A DNA stretch of 45,037 nt from Treponema sp. (GCA_022510865.1 JAFLSQ010000018.1:1-45037); one strand, 5' to 3'; positions 23,522 to 31,518 are shown, counted from the stretch's first letter. A program made the numbers and translations. Notes: generated by a model not told the origin, from the letters alone.

Positions 23522-24234
23522 CTGATTATCCTTCCTTGTTTGTTTTTTATTCGCTCTATGTAATCCTGCACGCTATCAAGCGGGCTGTCAAATTCCATTC
23601 CGCCAAGGCGCATTGTTCCGTCAGTTTTTTCTTCCAGCGCGAACGCAATGTTGTGGATGTCCGAGCCGCTTGTCATCGCAAAGCCGTATGAGGCGGCGTA
23701 GGCAAGGGCAAGCGCGTTCTGTTCCGGGGTGTTGCCGCCGTTGTAAACCTCAACGCCATGAACTTCACGGGGATGAAGATGAATTGCGTCAATATAGCCG
23801 CGCAGTCTGAACGGATGCGCCTGAATCATCAGTGCGTTCTGCCTGCTGACTGCCTCAAAAAGCTGACGGCACGTCATGGTCTCCACATCAGGGTGGTCAA
23901 AAAGCCAGTTCTTGTCCAGCCCGTAAATCAGGTAATCGTCTCCGCTGAAAGTCTGCTCGATTCCAAAAAACACTTTGAAATTCCCGCCGTCCGCATCGTT
24001 CTGCCTTTTTGCCTCCGCAAGGGCGTTCTCGTAACCCGCGCAGTAACGCTCAATCCGCGTGTGCCAGTCAAGCGTCCGCGGAATGCCGGAATTTCCGCCG
24101 AAAAAATGGTCGGTCACAAAAATGCCGTCATATCCCGAATTTTTATATGCGCGGATGTATTCTGCCCCCGCCGAAGACGCGCACGCGCTCGCCTCGGATG
24201 TGTGCAGGTGCGTCTCGTATCTGAATGTTCGCAT
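23518..24234 (-). CDS. PHP domain phosphoesterase
   Basis: This 238-residue protein is a stand-alone PHP metal-dependent phosphoesterase. Ligand motifs appear in order: YETHLHTSEASAC (His, His), FVTDHFFGG (Asp, His), FFGIEQTF (Glu), MIQAHPFRLRG (His), VEVYNGG (Glu), and TSGSDIHN (Asp, His). This full set suggests an active trinuclear metal site. Substrates in the family include histidinol phosphate, nucleotides and oligonucleotides, so a name is not justified. It is the first gene of an operon with galK (ATGA overlap), so a sugar-phosphate link is possible. The ATG at 24234 lies 7 nt after the -10, without a clear Shine-Dalgarno. Confidence 0.85.
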   Translation of the reverse strand: MRTFRYETHLHTSEASACASSAGAEYIRAYKNSGYDGIFVTDHFFGGNSGIPRTLDWHTRIERYCAGYENALAEAKRQNDADGGNFKVFFGIEQTFSGDDYLIYGLDKNWLFDHPDVETMTCRQLFEAVSRQNALMIQAHPFRLRGYIDAIHLHPREVHGVEVYNGGNTPEQNALALAYAASYGFAMTSGSDIHNIAFALEEKTDGTMRLGGMEFDSPLDSVQDYIERIKNKQGRIIR

Positions 24235-24241
24235 CACTCTC

Positions 24242-24270
24242 ATTATAAGACAATTCATTGCATTTTTCCA
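24242..24270 (-). promoter_or_regulatory. PHP-galK promoter, leaderless type
   Basis: On the minus strand TGGAAA (24265-24270) and TATAAT (24242-24247) are 17 bp apart. The ATG is 7 nt after the -10. The -35 overlaps the promoter of the divergent pyrophosphatase gene. Confidence 0.65.
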
Positions 24271-24286
24271 CTGTAAAGGTTATTAT
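24258..24286 (+). promoter_or_regulatory. pyrophosphatase promoter, leaderless type
   Basis: TTGCAT (24258-24263) and TATTAT (24281-24286) are 17 bp apart. The ATG at 24293 is 6 nt after the -10, with no Shine-Dalgarno. The -35 is within 3 bp of the opposing promoter's -35, so both cannot be occupied at once. Confidence 0.75.
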
Positions 24287-24292
24287 CAGAGT

Positions 24293-25948
24293 ATGAGCAA
24301 GACTGTTTACATAATCGGGCATAGAAATCCTGATACGGATGCCGTGGTCTCCGCGGTGGGATATGCCAAACTAAAAAATCTTCTTGGGCACGATGAGTAC
24401 AAGGCCGCCCGTGCCGGTCATCTTAATCCGCAGACTGCTTACATTTTTGAGAAATTCGGGATTGCCCGCCCGGAATATCTGCCGGATTTAGTTCCAAAAG
24501 TAAAATATTTCATGCAGAACAAGGCCGACACTGTGACTGCGGATGTCTCTGTCTGGGAGGCGATTGCCCGCATGGAAAAAACCGAAATGCGCGTGCTTCC
24601 CGTTGTGGATTCCGAGGGAAAATATCAGTCGCTGCTGCATTATTCCGGGTTCGCGCGCGGGGTTCTGACAATCCTCAATCCGGAGAAAAAGCACCGCTTC
24701 TCAACGAGCATAAGTCTGATTCAGAAAACGCTGAACGCCCAGCCGATTTTTATTGCCGGTGACGCGGACAAAAATTTCAACGCGTCAATCCACGTAGGCT
24801 CGTCATCGCCAGAAAGTTTTGTGCGCCGCCTGGAGGCACACGCGAGCGAGGACATCGTTGTGATTGCGAGCGACCGTGAGGATATCCAGCGAATCTGCAT
24901 TGAGCATAAAGTCAAACTTCTGATTACAACCTCCAACTGCGTGATTGACAAGACGCTGCGGGAGCTTGCCGAGCAAAACGGCGTGTCTGTCATCGTAAGT
25001 CCGTACTCAACGTCACCAACCTCAATGCTCATCGCGTACTCAATGCCGGTGAGCACGATGGGCGACCGGGAAATCTGCACCGTGCGCGAGAACGACACAA
25101 TATCAAAAATCAAGGAGATTCTGAAAAACGCGCAGTGCAAATATCTTCCTGTGGTTGACGACGAGAGCCGGGTAATCGGCATGATTTCTGAGCATGATTT
25201 GATGAAAGAGCCGAACGTGGAGGTGATTCTTGTTGACCACAACGAGATTACGCAGGCGGTTGAGGGAATTGAGCATTATAAAATTCAGGAGGTGATTGAC
25301 CACCACAGAATCGGCTCGATTCCGACAAAAAATCCGATAACTTTCATAAACCGGCCGGTAGGCTCAACCTCCACGCAGATTGCTGGGCTTTACAAAGAGA
25401 ATAAAATCCCGATTCCAAAGGACATTGCGTCTCTTCTGCTCTGCGGAATTCTTTCGGACACGCTTGTTTTGCAGAGCGCGACCGTGACCGACACAGACCG
25501 CGATATGGCGGAATATCTTTCCAGCATCACTAATCTTGACATAAAGGAACTTGGAAACGAGATTCTGATGGCGGGAAGCAAGATTGGCGGACGGCCTGCC
25601 GGCGAGCTGATTCATCAGGATATGAAGGAGTACACGGAAGGCAAGGTGATTTACACCGCCAGCCAGATAGAGGTGGGGAATCCGCAGGAGATTCTGGACC
25701 GCAAATCTGATTTTATGAGCGAGCTTGCGGTGGAACGCCGCGCGCACAAGGCACTTTTCTCTTGCCTGCTTGTCACGGACATCACGAAGCTTTCCAGCGT
25801 GCTTCTGATTGACTGCGACCCGAAATTCACGCAGTTCATAACGTTCCCAAAAATGGAGGACGGCGTGTACTTTTTGCAGGACGTGGTTTCCCGCAAAAAG
25901 CAGCTTATTCCCCTGATTACCGAGCAGGTGATGAATTACATTGCGTAA
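24293..25948 (+). CDS. ppaC: manganese-dependent inorganic pyrophosphatase with CBS and DRTGG domains
   Basis: This 551-residue family II pyrophosphatase hydrolyses PPi in the cytoplasm. The DHH half begins with IIGHRNPDTDAVVSAVGYAKL; a regulatory insert follows with a first CBS motif (residues about 75-130), a DRTGG-type domain (about 140-250) and a second CBS motif (about 255-310, REICTVRENDTISKIKEIL, KYLPVVDDESRVIGMISEHD). The catalytic half resumes with VILVDHNE, IQEVIDHHRIGSI and the C-terminal SKIGGRPAGELIHQD DHHA2 domain. Such enzymes are controlled by AMP, ADP or diadenosine polyphosphates. The ATG at 24293 is kept because the upstream extension overlaps the divergent gene. Confidence 0.95.
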   Translation: MSKTVYIIGHRNPDTDAVVSAVGYAKLKNLLGHDEYKAARAGHLNPQTAYIFEKFGIARPEYLPDLVPKVKYFMQNKADTVTADVSVWEAIARMEKTEMRVLPVVDSEGKYQSLLHYSGFARGVLTILNPEKKHRFSTSISLIQKTLNAQPIFIAGDADKNFNASIHVGSSSPESFVRRLEAHASEDIVVIASDREDIQRICIEHKVKLLITTSNCVIDKTLRELAEQNGVSVIVSPYSTSPTSMLIAYSMPVSTMGDREICTVRENDTISKIKEILKNAQCKYLPVVDDESRVIGMISEHDLMKEPNVEVILVDHNEITQAVEGIEHYKIQEVIDHHRIGSIPTKNPITFINRPVGSTSTQIAGLYKENKIPIPKDIASLLLCGILSDTLVLQSATVTDTDRDMAEYLSSITNLDIKELGNEILMAGSKIGGRPAGELIHQDMKEYTEGKVIYTASQIEVGNPQEILDRKSDFMSELAVERRAHKALFSCLLVTDITKLSSVLLIDCDPKFTQFITFPKMEDGVYFLQDVVSRKKQLIPLITEQVMNYIA

Positions 25949-25960
25949 AACGCGCGCGCC

Positions 25961-27841
25961 TTATTCCCAGCCGAACGTTGCGGGCGGTTTGTTTGTGGCG
26001 TCAAAATAAAGCGCGTCAACAAAATCAAGCCGCGCAATTTGGCGGACAATCTCATTGAGAAGTTCCGCGGGCAGCATGGCAAAGCGGGCGGTCATCACAT
26101 CCTCAGAGATTACCGGGCGCAGAACGAACGTGGCATGGCTCTGGCTGCTGGCGTAAGGCAGGTCAATCGTCAGGTGCTGGAAGATTTTGTCGTACCATCC
26201 GCTTTTGTGCAGCTGTGTGAGCACGATGTCATCAACCTCGCGCAGCTGGTCAAGCCGCCTCTTGTCGCAGTACGCCTCCTGAATCCTAAGGTCGCAGTCT
26301 TTGATGTCAGGACGCTGATAGAGTTTTATGCAGGTTCGGTTGATGTGCTTCGCGCTGTTTGTGATTGCCGACGAGCACGCCTCGATTTTCTCTCTTTTTC
26401 CGGGAAAGTGATAGAATCCGTCGCCCTCATCGCGGAATGTGAGCAGGGCGGGGAAGCGGTAAGTGCGGAAATCCCCCTGAACGCCCACCGAGCGCACCGG
26501 GAGCACGCTCCGCTTCAGGCTGGCCGTGCAGTTGGGGCAGAACATATCCAGCGTGATTGCGTCCAGCTCCTCCTGCGCAAGCGCGCGCTCCCTCTCATCC
26601 TCAGGATTCTCTTTGCCGTCATTGCAGAGCACGTTGATTGAAAGCCCCGGCCCCGGGAAAGGGTGACGCATCACAAGCGCGTCGGGAAGCCCCAGTTTTT
26701 TCCCGATTGCCCGCACCTCGTCCTTGTATAAATCCCGGATTGGCTCGATAATCAGGCCTTTTTCAATCAGCTGCTGAATTCCGTCCACCCGGTTGTGATG
26801 CGTTTTGATTGTGTGCGAATTTTTTGTTCCGCCCGACTCGATGATGTCCGGGTAGAGCGTTCCCTGCGCAAGAAGCCAGCTTTCGTCAAGGTTCTGCTTG
26901 GCAGTCACTTCGTTACGCACGGTGATAAAATGATTGCCCACCGCCATCCGTTTTTTCTGCGGGTCGGTGAGACCGGCAATCGCTTTCAGAAAACTCTCCG
27001 CCGCATCCTCAACAATGAAATTCGTAAGCCCGAATTTGCGGTAGGATTCTGCCACGAGCGCGCTCTCGTTCTTGCGCATGAAGCCGTTGTCAATGTGAAG
27101 GCCAAGGACACGCTCCTGCCCCAGAGCCTTGTTCAGCAACGCGAACACGATTGTTGAGTCCACGCCGCCGCTCAAAAAAAGCAGGACATTCCGCCCGGCA
27201 GCCTCTTTTTTGATGTTATCAAGAATGATTGTCAGAACCGTGTCCTGATCCCAGTTTCTGCTCATCCCGCAGTATTCCGCGAAATTCCTGAAAATCTGAT
27301 TGCCGCACGGAGTGTCAGTCACCTCGCAGTGGAATTGCAGGCTGAACCGTTTTGCCTCAAGATTCTGTGTCGCGGCAAAACGGCAGTCTTTTGTGCTGCC
27401 AACGGCCTCAAATCCGCTGCCAAGCTGCAGAACTCCGTCCTGATGGCTCATCCACACTTGCTGCGGGCCTTCAATTCCTTTGAAAAGCGGGCATTTTGAG
27501 TTTGCGTCATCGGTAAAATCAAGCGTGGCGAATCCGAATTCGCCCGTCTCTGCCTTGCCCACTTTGCCGCCGTAACCCATCTGCACGATGTAGTGACCGT
27601 AGCACAATCCCAGAATGGGAATGTCAAGGCTCAGAATCTGGGGATTAAAATCAGGGGTGTTATCATCATAAACCGAGGACGGCCCGCCCGAAAAAACAAT
27701 GCCCTTTGCGCCGTCAAAAACATCGAGCGTGGCGGACGGCAGGGCAATCTCCGAGAAAAAGCCAAGCATTCGGAAGCGTTTTGCAATCAGATGCGCGTAC
27801 TGCGACCCAAAATCAAGAACTACAATTTTTTCACGTGACAT
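25961..27841 (-). CDS. guaA: GMP synthase (glutamine-hydrolysing), large type
   Basis: This 626-residue enzyme makes GMP from XMP. The class I glutaminase has PILGLCYGHYIVQ (nucleophile Cys) and the LQFHCEV His/Glu site, all near residues 75-200. The ATP pyrophosphatase loop is FLSGGVDSTIVFALL. The C-terminus ends in NKPPATFGWE as expected. The protein is about 100 residues longer than the usual bacterial enzyme (about 520), the extra lying in the C-terminal dimerisation region (about residues 430-560, including MFCPNCTASLKRSVL), like the large eukaryotic type. The ATG is 6 nt after the -10 and lacks a Shine-Dalgarno. It converges on the pyrophosphatase gene. Confidence 0.94.
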   Translation of the reverse strand: MSREKIVVLDFGSQYAHLIAKRFRMLGFFSEIALPSATLDVFDGAKGIVFSGGPSSVYDDNTPDFNPQILSLDIPILGLCYGHYIVQMGYGGKVGKAETGEFGFATLDFTDDANSKCPLFKGIEGPQQVWMSHQDGVLQLGSGFEAVGSTKDCRFAATQNLEAKRFSLQFHCEVTDTPCGNQIFRNFAEYCGMSRNWDQDTVLTIILDNIKKEAAGRNVLLFLSGGVDSTIVFALLNKALGQERVLGLHIDNGFMRKNESALVAESYRKFGLTNFIVEDAAESFLKAIAGLTDPQKKRMAVGNHFITVRNEVTAKQNLDESWLLAQGTLYPDIIESGGTKNSHTIKTHHNRVDGIQQLIEKGLIIEPIRDLYKDEVRAIGKKLGLPDALVMRHPFPGPGLSINVLCNDGKENPEDERERALAQEELDAITLDMFCPNCTASLKRSVLPVRSVGVQGDFRTYRFPALLTFRDEGDGFYHFPGKREKIEACSSAITNSAKHINRTCIKLYQRPDIKDCDLRIQEAYCDKRRLDQLREVDDIVLTQLHKSGWYDKIFQHLTIDLPYASSQSHATFVLRPVISEDVMTARFAMLPAELLNEIVRQIARLDFVDALYFDATNKPPATFGWE

Positions 27842-27847
27842 AAAAAG

Positions 27848-27853
27848 ATTATA
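27848..27853 (-). promoter_or_regulatory. guaA promoter, leaderless type
   Basis: A perfect TATAAT -10 box on the minus strand lies 6 nt before the guaA ATG, predicting a leaderless transcript. The -35 (TTCCAA at about 17 bp) is poor. Confidence 0.65.
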
Positions 27854-27892
27854 GCGGATTTTCCTGTTGTTTGGAAGTGCGGCATCAGAATA

Positions 27893-29200
27893 TCAGAGGA
27901 GCGCGTCCTGATTTTTTGCCCCGACGTAGACTTCCTCGGTGTACTGCGAGATTTTTGAGATTGCTTTGAGCGCGGCGTAGTGACTTTTTCTGATAATCTG
28001 CTTGAATTCGTCTGCTGTGAAGCGAATCAGGGTGCAGTCCTCAACGGCGGTGGCGGTTGTGCCGTAAGGCTGGCTCAGAATGCACTGCACATCGCCAAGA
28101 AAAGTGCCCTGCGGCCTTTGCTCCGCGCCAAGAAGCGTTTCCTCGCTGACTGTCCCGCTTTTTATGAAAAAAACTGATTGCGCGGCCTGCTCCGCGGTGT
28201 ATAGCGTCTCCCCGGCAGCGAGCGTCACCGTGTTCTCGGGAGTCTGAATTTCTGCGGGATTTATGAAAAGCAGATGGCGCAGATAATTTCCGATGTCCTG
28301 CGGATTGTCCGGCGGCAGCTGGTAGATTTCGGAGCGCAGGAGCGGCTCAAAAAACTGCGAGACATAAATCATCTGGGCGCAGAAAAGAAAAATGTTGAAA
28401 AACATATAGACTTTCATCATCAGAATTACAAGCGAGCTGATTGGTCCGTACACCGTGGTGTATCTTGTGAAATTCATGAACACGTTGATAAAAAATGACA
28501 CCGTGAAAAAACTTGCCGTGCTGAGCGCGGCGTAAAAAACGCACCTGCGCATAAGCGGCTTTGTTCCGGGAATTATCCTGTAGGCGATTGTGGTGCTCAC
28601 AAAAAGGATGAGATAAAGCACGAGCCTCCCAAGATTCTGCGAGCTGCGCCTGAACAGAATCTGGAAGCCATCAAGCAGTGATTTTATGAGCGGCAGCTGG
28701 ATAATCTGACTGAACGCGAACGCGAACAGGATAATCACAGCGACAATGAGCGTGATTGCGAATTCAAAAATGAATGTGAGCGCCTGATTGAACCACGATT
28801 TTCTTTTTGACACCGAGCGGAAAACCTTGTTCATTGAACGGATGATTGACCTGAACAGCTTGCGCGCCATCCAGATAATCCACACGACAAGAAAAACATT
28901 GAATGATTTTATTGAGCGGATTTCCAGCAGTTTGTCCAGAAGCGGCATTATGTTCGCGGCCTCCTCAATCTGCTGCGCGAAATCAATCAGGAACTGATAG
29001 ATGTTCGGGTAGACGCGAATCATTGCGGTCAGCACCGCAAAAATAATCAGCGTGATTGGGATGAACGAGAAAATGAAGCCGAAAGTGCACGCCGCCGCGC
29101 TTTCCCACAGATTGTTCTTTGTGAAATTCGAGATTGTAAGATACAGAAACTGTGCGAATCGCGAGATGATTTTTTTGCAGTACGCTTTCAGGTATTCCAT
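27893..29200 (-). CDS. YihY/BrkB-type membrane protein with C-terminal cyclic-nucleotide-type domain
   Basis: This 435-residue protein has an N-terminal YihY/UPF0761 region (residues about 1-290) with six predicted membrane segments and family features (WESAAACTFGFIFSFIPI, WIIWMARKLFRSIIRSMNKVF, YGPISSLVILMMKVY). The C-terminal 120 residues are a Crp/cNMP-like beta-roll (LAAGETLYTAEQAAQSVFFIKSG, then GTFLGDVQCILSQPYGTTATAVEDCTLIRFT). The typical cNMP phosphate-binding RxA/RxS Arg is not seen; ATA takes its place, so ligand binding is uncertain. It starts 7 nt after the asnS stop, so it is coupled to asnS. The role of YihY proteins is unsettled; the fused sensor suggests regulated membrane function. 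Confidence 0.85.
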   Translation of the reverse strand: MEYLKAYCKKIISRFAQFLYLTISNFTKNNLWESAAACTFGFIFSFIPITLIIFAVLTAMIRVYPNIYQFLIDFAQQIEEAANIMPLLDKLLEIRSIKSFNVFLVVWIIWMARKLFRSIIRSMNKVFRSVSKRKSWFNQALTFIFEFAITLIVAVIILFAFAFSQIIQLPLIKSLLDGFQILFRRSSQNLGRLVLYLILFVSTTIAYRIIPGTKPLMRRCVFYAALSTASFFTVSFFINVFMNFTRYTTVYGPISSLVILMMKVYMFFNIFLFCAQMIYVSQFFEPLLRSEIYQLPPDNPQDIGNYLRHLLFINPAEIQTPENTVTLAAGETLYTAEQAAQSVFFIKSGTVSEETLLGAEQRPQGTFLGDVQCILSQPYGTTATAVEDCTLIRFTADEFKQIIRKSHYAALKAISKISQYTEEVYVGAKNQDALL

Positions 29201-29207
29201 TTGGAGG

Positions 29208-30668
29208 CTAGAAATCCGCCAGTTTTGGTGCGCGCGGATACGGGATTACATCCCGGATGTTCTCCATTCCGGTGACATACCGGATGAGCCGCTCGAATCC
29301 AAGACCGAACCCCGAATGCGGGACAGTCCCGAATTTCCGCAGATCCAGATACCAGTCATAGATGGTCTCGTCCATGTTGCGCCGCTTGATTTCCGCAAGA
29401 AGTTTGCCGTAATCCTCCTCACGCTCGCTTCCGCCAATCAGCTCGCCGATTCCCGGCACAAGCACGTCCACCGCCTTGACCGTCTTTCCGTCCTCGTTCT
29501 GCTTCATGTAAAACGATTTTATTTCCTTGGGATAGTTGAAGACCATGACCGGGCCGTCAAAAATCTTCTCGGTGAGGTAACGCTCGTGCTCGGTCGCGAT
29601 GTCGCAGCCCCACTGCGGCTTGAACTCGAACTTCGCGCCGTTTTTCTCGGCTTCCTCCAGCCTTGTGATTGCGTCCGTGTATGAAATCCTCACGAATTTT
29701 GCGCCCGCAACTTTTGTGAGCGCGTCAATCAGTCCCGGCTGCACACGTTTGTCAAAAAACTCAAGGTCGCTGCGGCATTTTGTCAGCGCCCAGTTCAGAA
29801 GATACCTGACAAAATCCTCCTGAATGTCCATGTCGTCGTTAAGGTCGTAGAACGCCATCTCAGGCTCAATCATCCAGAATTCCGCAAGGTGGCGCGGCGT
29901 GTTGGAATTCTCCGCGCGGAACGTCGGTCCGAACGTGTAGACACGGCTGAGCGCGGTGGCAAGTGTCTCCGCCTCCAGCTGGCCGCTCACGGTGAGGCTC
30001 GCTTTTTTGCCGAAAAAATCCTTGCTGTAATCCACGATTTTGTGCGCGTCCTGGATTTTCATTCCGCCCGCGCCGGCTTTCACGCCCATCTCCGCGATTT
30101 TCTCAAGGCTGAGCGTTGTGACCTGGAACATCTCGCCCGCACCCTCGCAGTCCGAGCAGGTGATTTCCGGCGCGTTGATGTAGACAAATCCGCGCTCCTG
30201 AAAAAACGAGTGCACGGCGAACGCCATCTGATTGCGCACCCGGTAAACCGCACCGAACGTGTTCGTCCTTGCGCGCAGGTGGGCGTTCTCGCGCAGGTAT
30301 TCCATCGACATTTTGTTTTTTTGCAGCGGATATTCCTCCGGCCTCGCCTCGCCAAGGCACTCAAGATTTTCCAGAATGACTTCGACTGCCTGACCGCTTG
30401 CGGGGCTTTCAATCAGTTTGCCCTGCGCGCGCAGGCTTGCGCCTGTGCTCAGTTTTTTCAGTTCCTTTTCGATTGTGCTTGTGTCCGCGTTTTCTGAGGG
30501 ATTGTTGCGGTCAAAAGTGAGCTGTATGCTTGCGAAACAGCTTCCGTCGTTCACGTGAATAAAAACAAGACCTTTTGAGTCGCGGACTGTCCTTACCCAT
30601 CCGCAAACAGTCACTTTCCGTCCGTCCGGGGCGGAAGTCAGCAAATCTTTTATCAATACAGGTACCAT
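29208..30668 (-). CDS. asnS: asparaginyl-tRNA synthetase
   Basis: This 486-residue class IIb synthetase charges tRNA-Asn. The N-terminal OB-fold anticodon-binding domain (KVTVCGWVRTVRDSKGLVFIHVNDGS) is followed by the catalytic domain, with motif 2 at FRAENSNTPRHLAEFWMIEPEM and motif 3 at HSGFGLGFERLI. The C-terminal IRDVIPYPRAPKLADF is typical of AsnRS. Length is normal. The ATG is 7 nt after a near-perfect promoter, with no Shine-Dalgarno, so the mRNA is probably leaderless. Its -35 box lies inside the 59-bp direct repeat that bounds the neighbouring cassette. The YihY-type gene follows at 7 nt. Confidence 0.96.
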   Translation of the reverse strand: MVPVLIKDLLTSAPDGRKVTVCGWVRTVRDSKGLVFIHVNDGSCFASIQLTFDRNNPSENADTSTIEKELKKLSTGASLRAQGKLIESPASGQAVEVILENLECLGEARPEEYPLQKNKMSMEYLRENAHLRARTNTFGAVYRVRNQMAFAVHSFFQERGFVYINAPEITCSDCEGAGEMFQVTTLSLEKIAEMGVKAGAGGMKIQDAHKIVDYSKDFFGKKASLTVSGQLEAETLATALSRVYTFGPTFRAENSNTPRHLAEFWMIEPEMAFYDLNDDMDIQEDFVRYLLNWALTKCRSDLEFFDKRVQPGLIDALTKVAGAKFVRISYTDAITRLEEAEKNGAKFEFKPQWGCDIATEHERYLTEKIFDGPVMVFNYPKEIKSFYMKQNEDGKTVKAVDVLVPGIGELIGGSEREEDYGKLLAEIKRRNMDETIYDWYLDLRKFGTVPHSGFGLGFERLIRYVTGMENIRDVIPYPRAPKLADF

Positions 30669-30675
30669 GCGCAGA

Positions 30676-30704
30676 ATGATAGCATTTTTCGCCGGGTGTT
30701 ACAA
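30676..30704 (-). promoter_or_regulatory. asnS promoter, leaderless type
   Basis: On the minus strand TTGTAA (30699-30704) and TATCAT (30676-30681) are 17 bp apart, with an extended TGC before the -10. The asnS ATG at 30668 is 7 nt after the -10. The -35 and upstream bases are part of the 59-bp repeat; the second copy at 31519 keeps the -35 but lacks the -10. Confidence 0.78.
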
Positions 30705-30742
30705 CCGTAGAGATTCGTGCAAGAGAATCAGACAAAAGTCAT
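30684..30742. repeat. 59-bp direct repeat, copy 1
   Basis: This stretch recurs at 31519-31577 with a single mismatch (G at 30725, A at 31560). It covers the asnS -35 region and ends in the first four bases of palindrome array 2. Together the copies enclose a 776-bp segment. Confidence 0.95.
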
Positions 30743-30908
30743 CTTGATGCGCGGAAATTGTTATCAAGATGAAAATATTTTCGCATCTTGATAAACGCAG
30801 TACGCTCATCAAGATGAAAAATTTTTTTCATCTTGATAAACATGATGATTTCATCAAGATAAAACTGGTATGGTCATCAAGATGAAACCACTGTGGTCAT
30901 CAAGATAA
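30739..30908. repeat. tandem array of near-palindromic 12-mers, 22-23 bp period
   Basis: Eight copies of TCATCAAGATGA or its inverse, a dyad with TCATC/GATGA arms and a 2-bp centre, begin at 30739, 30761, 30783, 30806, 30828, 30851, 30874 and 30897. Steps are 22, 22, 23, 22, 23, 23 and 23 bp. Copies 1, 3 and 5 are inverted, so orientation alternates at first and is then uniform. Spacers of 10-11 bp are variable but several begin with A or T runs. The array starts at the edge of the 59-bp repeat and ends 25 bp after the stop of the HTH remnant. Its core shares no sequence with the array at 584. Confidence 0.93.
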
Positions 30909-30933
30909 AAATTCGTGAGGATGAGATGGCAGG

Positions 30934-31245
30934 TCATAGCAGCCTGCACACGTCATCAATGTCTTTGAGAATCCGCTTGGAAAGTTCTTGTTGCAGGCTA
31001 TGTCCGTAGTTTTGCACGAACGCCTCCTGTGCTGACTGTGGGCTGCCCCGTTCCAAAAACAGTGTGGATGGCATGACTCCGACCGCCCCGGCGATTTTGT
31101 CAATGGTCTCGGGAGACGGAAACCGCTCGCATGCCTCTACGCTGCCGATGTACGCGGTGCTCATCCCGATTGCCTCTGCAAGTTTTTCCTGCGTAAGTCC
31201 GGCTTCTTTGCGGTAATGTTTTAAATATTGTGCAGGATGGCTATT
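30934..31245 (-). pseudogene. XRE-type HTH regulator without a start codon
   Basis: The minus-strand frame encodes a full HTH_3 domain: LKHYRKEAGLTQEKLAEAIG, then MSTAYIGSVEACERFPSPET and IDKIAGAVGVMPSTLFLERG, with an intact C-terminus of about 40 residues. The first in-frame ATG (31164) falls inside the HTH, between helix 2 and helix 3, so starting there would destroy the domain. Upstream the frame runs 27 more codons to a TAG at 31246-31248 with no ATG, GTG, TTG or CTG. The true start therefore seems to have been lost by truncation or a rearrangement. An unusual start codon cannot be excluded. It lies inside the 59-bp-repeat cassette, next to palindrome array 2. Confidence 0.7.
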
Positions 31246-31247
31246 CT

Positions 31248-31493
31248 ATGAACTACTCCAAAAAGGAAGAGTCGATTTTTCAGAGATTTTACTGTTATCT
31301 TAATACCCTGTCTGATTTTTTTGAATTGGAAGCAGTCGCAAAACCATTAACAGACTATGAAAGTCTCAATAGGGTGGCACAGGGGGTATTTCACTGGTAT
31401 TATGGAGCGTTGGACTGGTTTGAGGCAAATTTCACAATCAATCCTCAGAAAGTGAATACTTTCACGCTTATAAAAAATGCAGCCGCAAACTAA
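31248..31493 (+). CDS. hypothetical protein, 81 residues
   Basis: This small protein (starting MNYSKKEESIFQRFYCYLNT) is not recognised. It is rich in aromatic residues (FHWYYGALDWFEANF) and predicted largely helical, with no membrane segment or signal. Its codons are AT-rich (TTT, AAA, GAT, AAT), unlike most genes in the window. The ATG at 31248 has AGGA about 11 nt upstream; an in-frame GTG at 31230 is the alternative. It starts back-to-back with the HTH remnant and ends 25 bp before the second 59-bp repeat. Its base composition suggests acquisition together with the cassette. Confidence 0.6.
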   Translation: MNYSKKEESIFQRFYCYLNTLSDFFELEAVAKPLTDYESLNRVAQGVFHWYYGALDWFEANFTINPQKVNTFTLIKNAAAN

Positions 31494-31518
31494 TCTGCTA
31501 GTTTCCATGATTCTCTGG

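Noticed and set aside
27828..27843. parS-like site TTTTTCACGTGACATA near parB's expected motif
   Set aside because: It matches about 13 of 16 consensus positions but lies on the guaA start codon, where Ser-Arg-Glu codons explain it. A weaker CACGTG at 1326 and one in asnS at 30554 also fall short.
30684..30742. Integron attC site
   Set aside because: The length of 59 bp is suggestive, but the RYYYAAC and GTTRRRY core sites are not found at the ends and no integrase is present.
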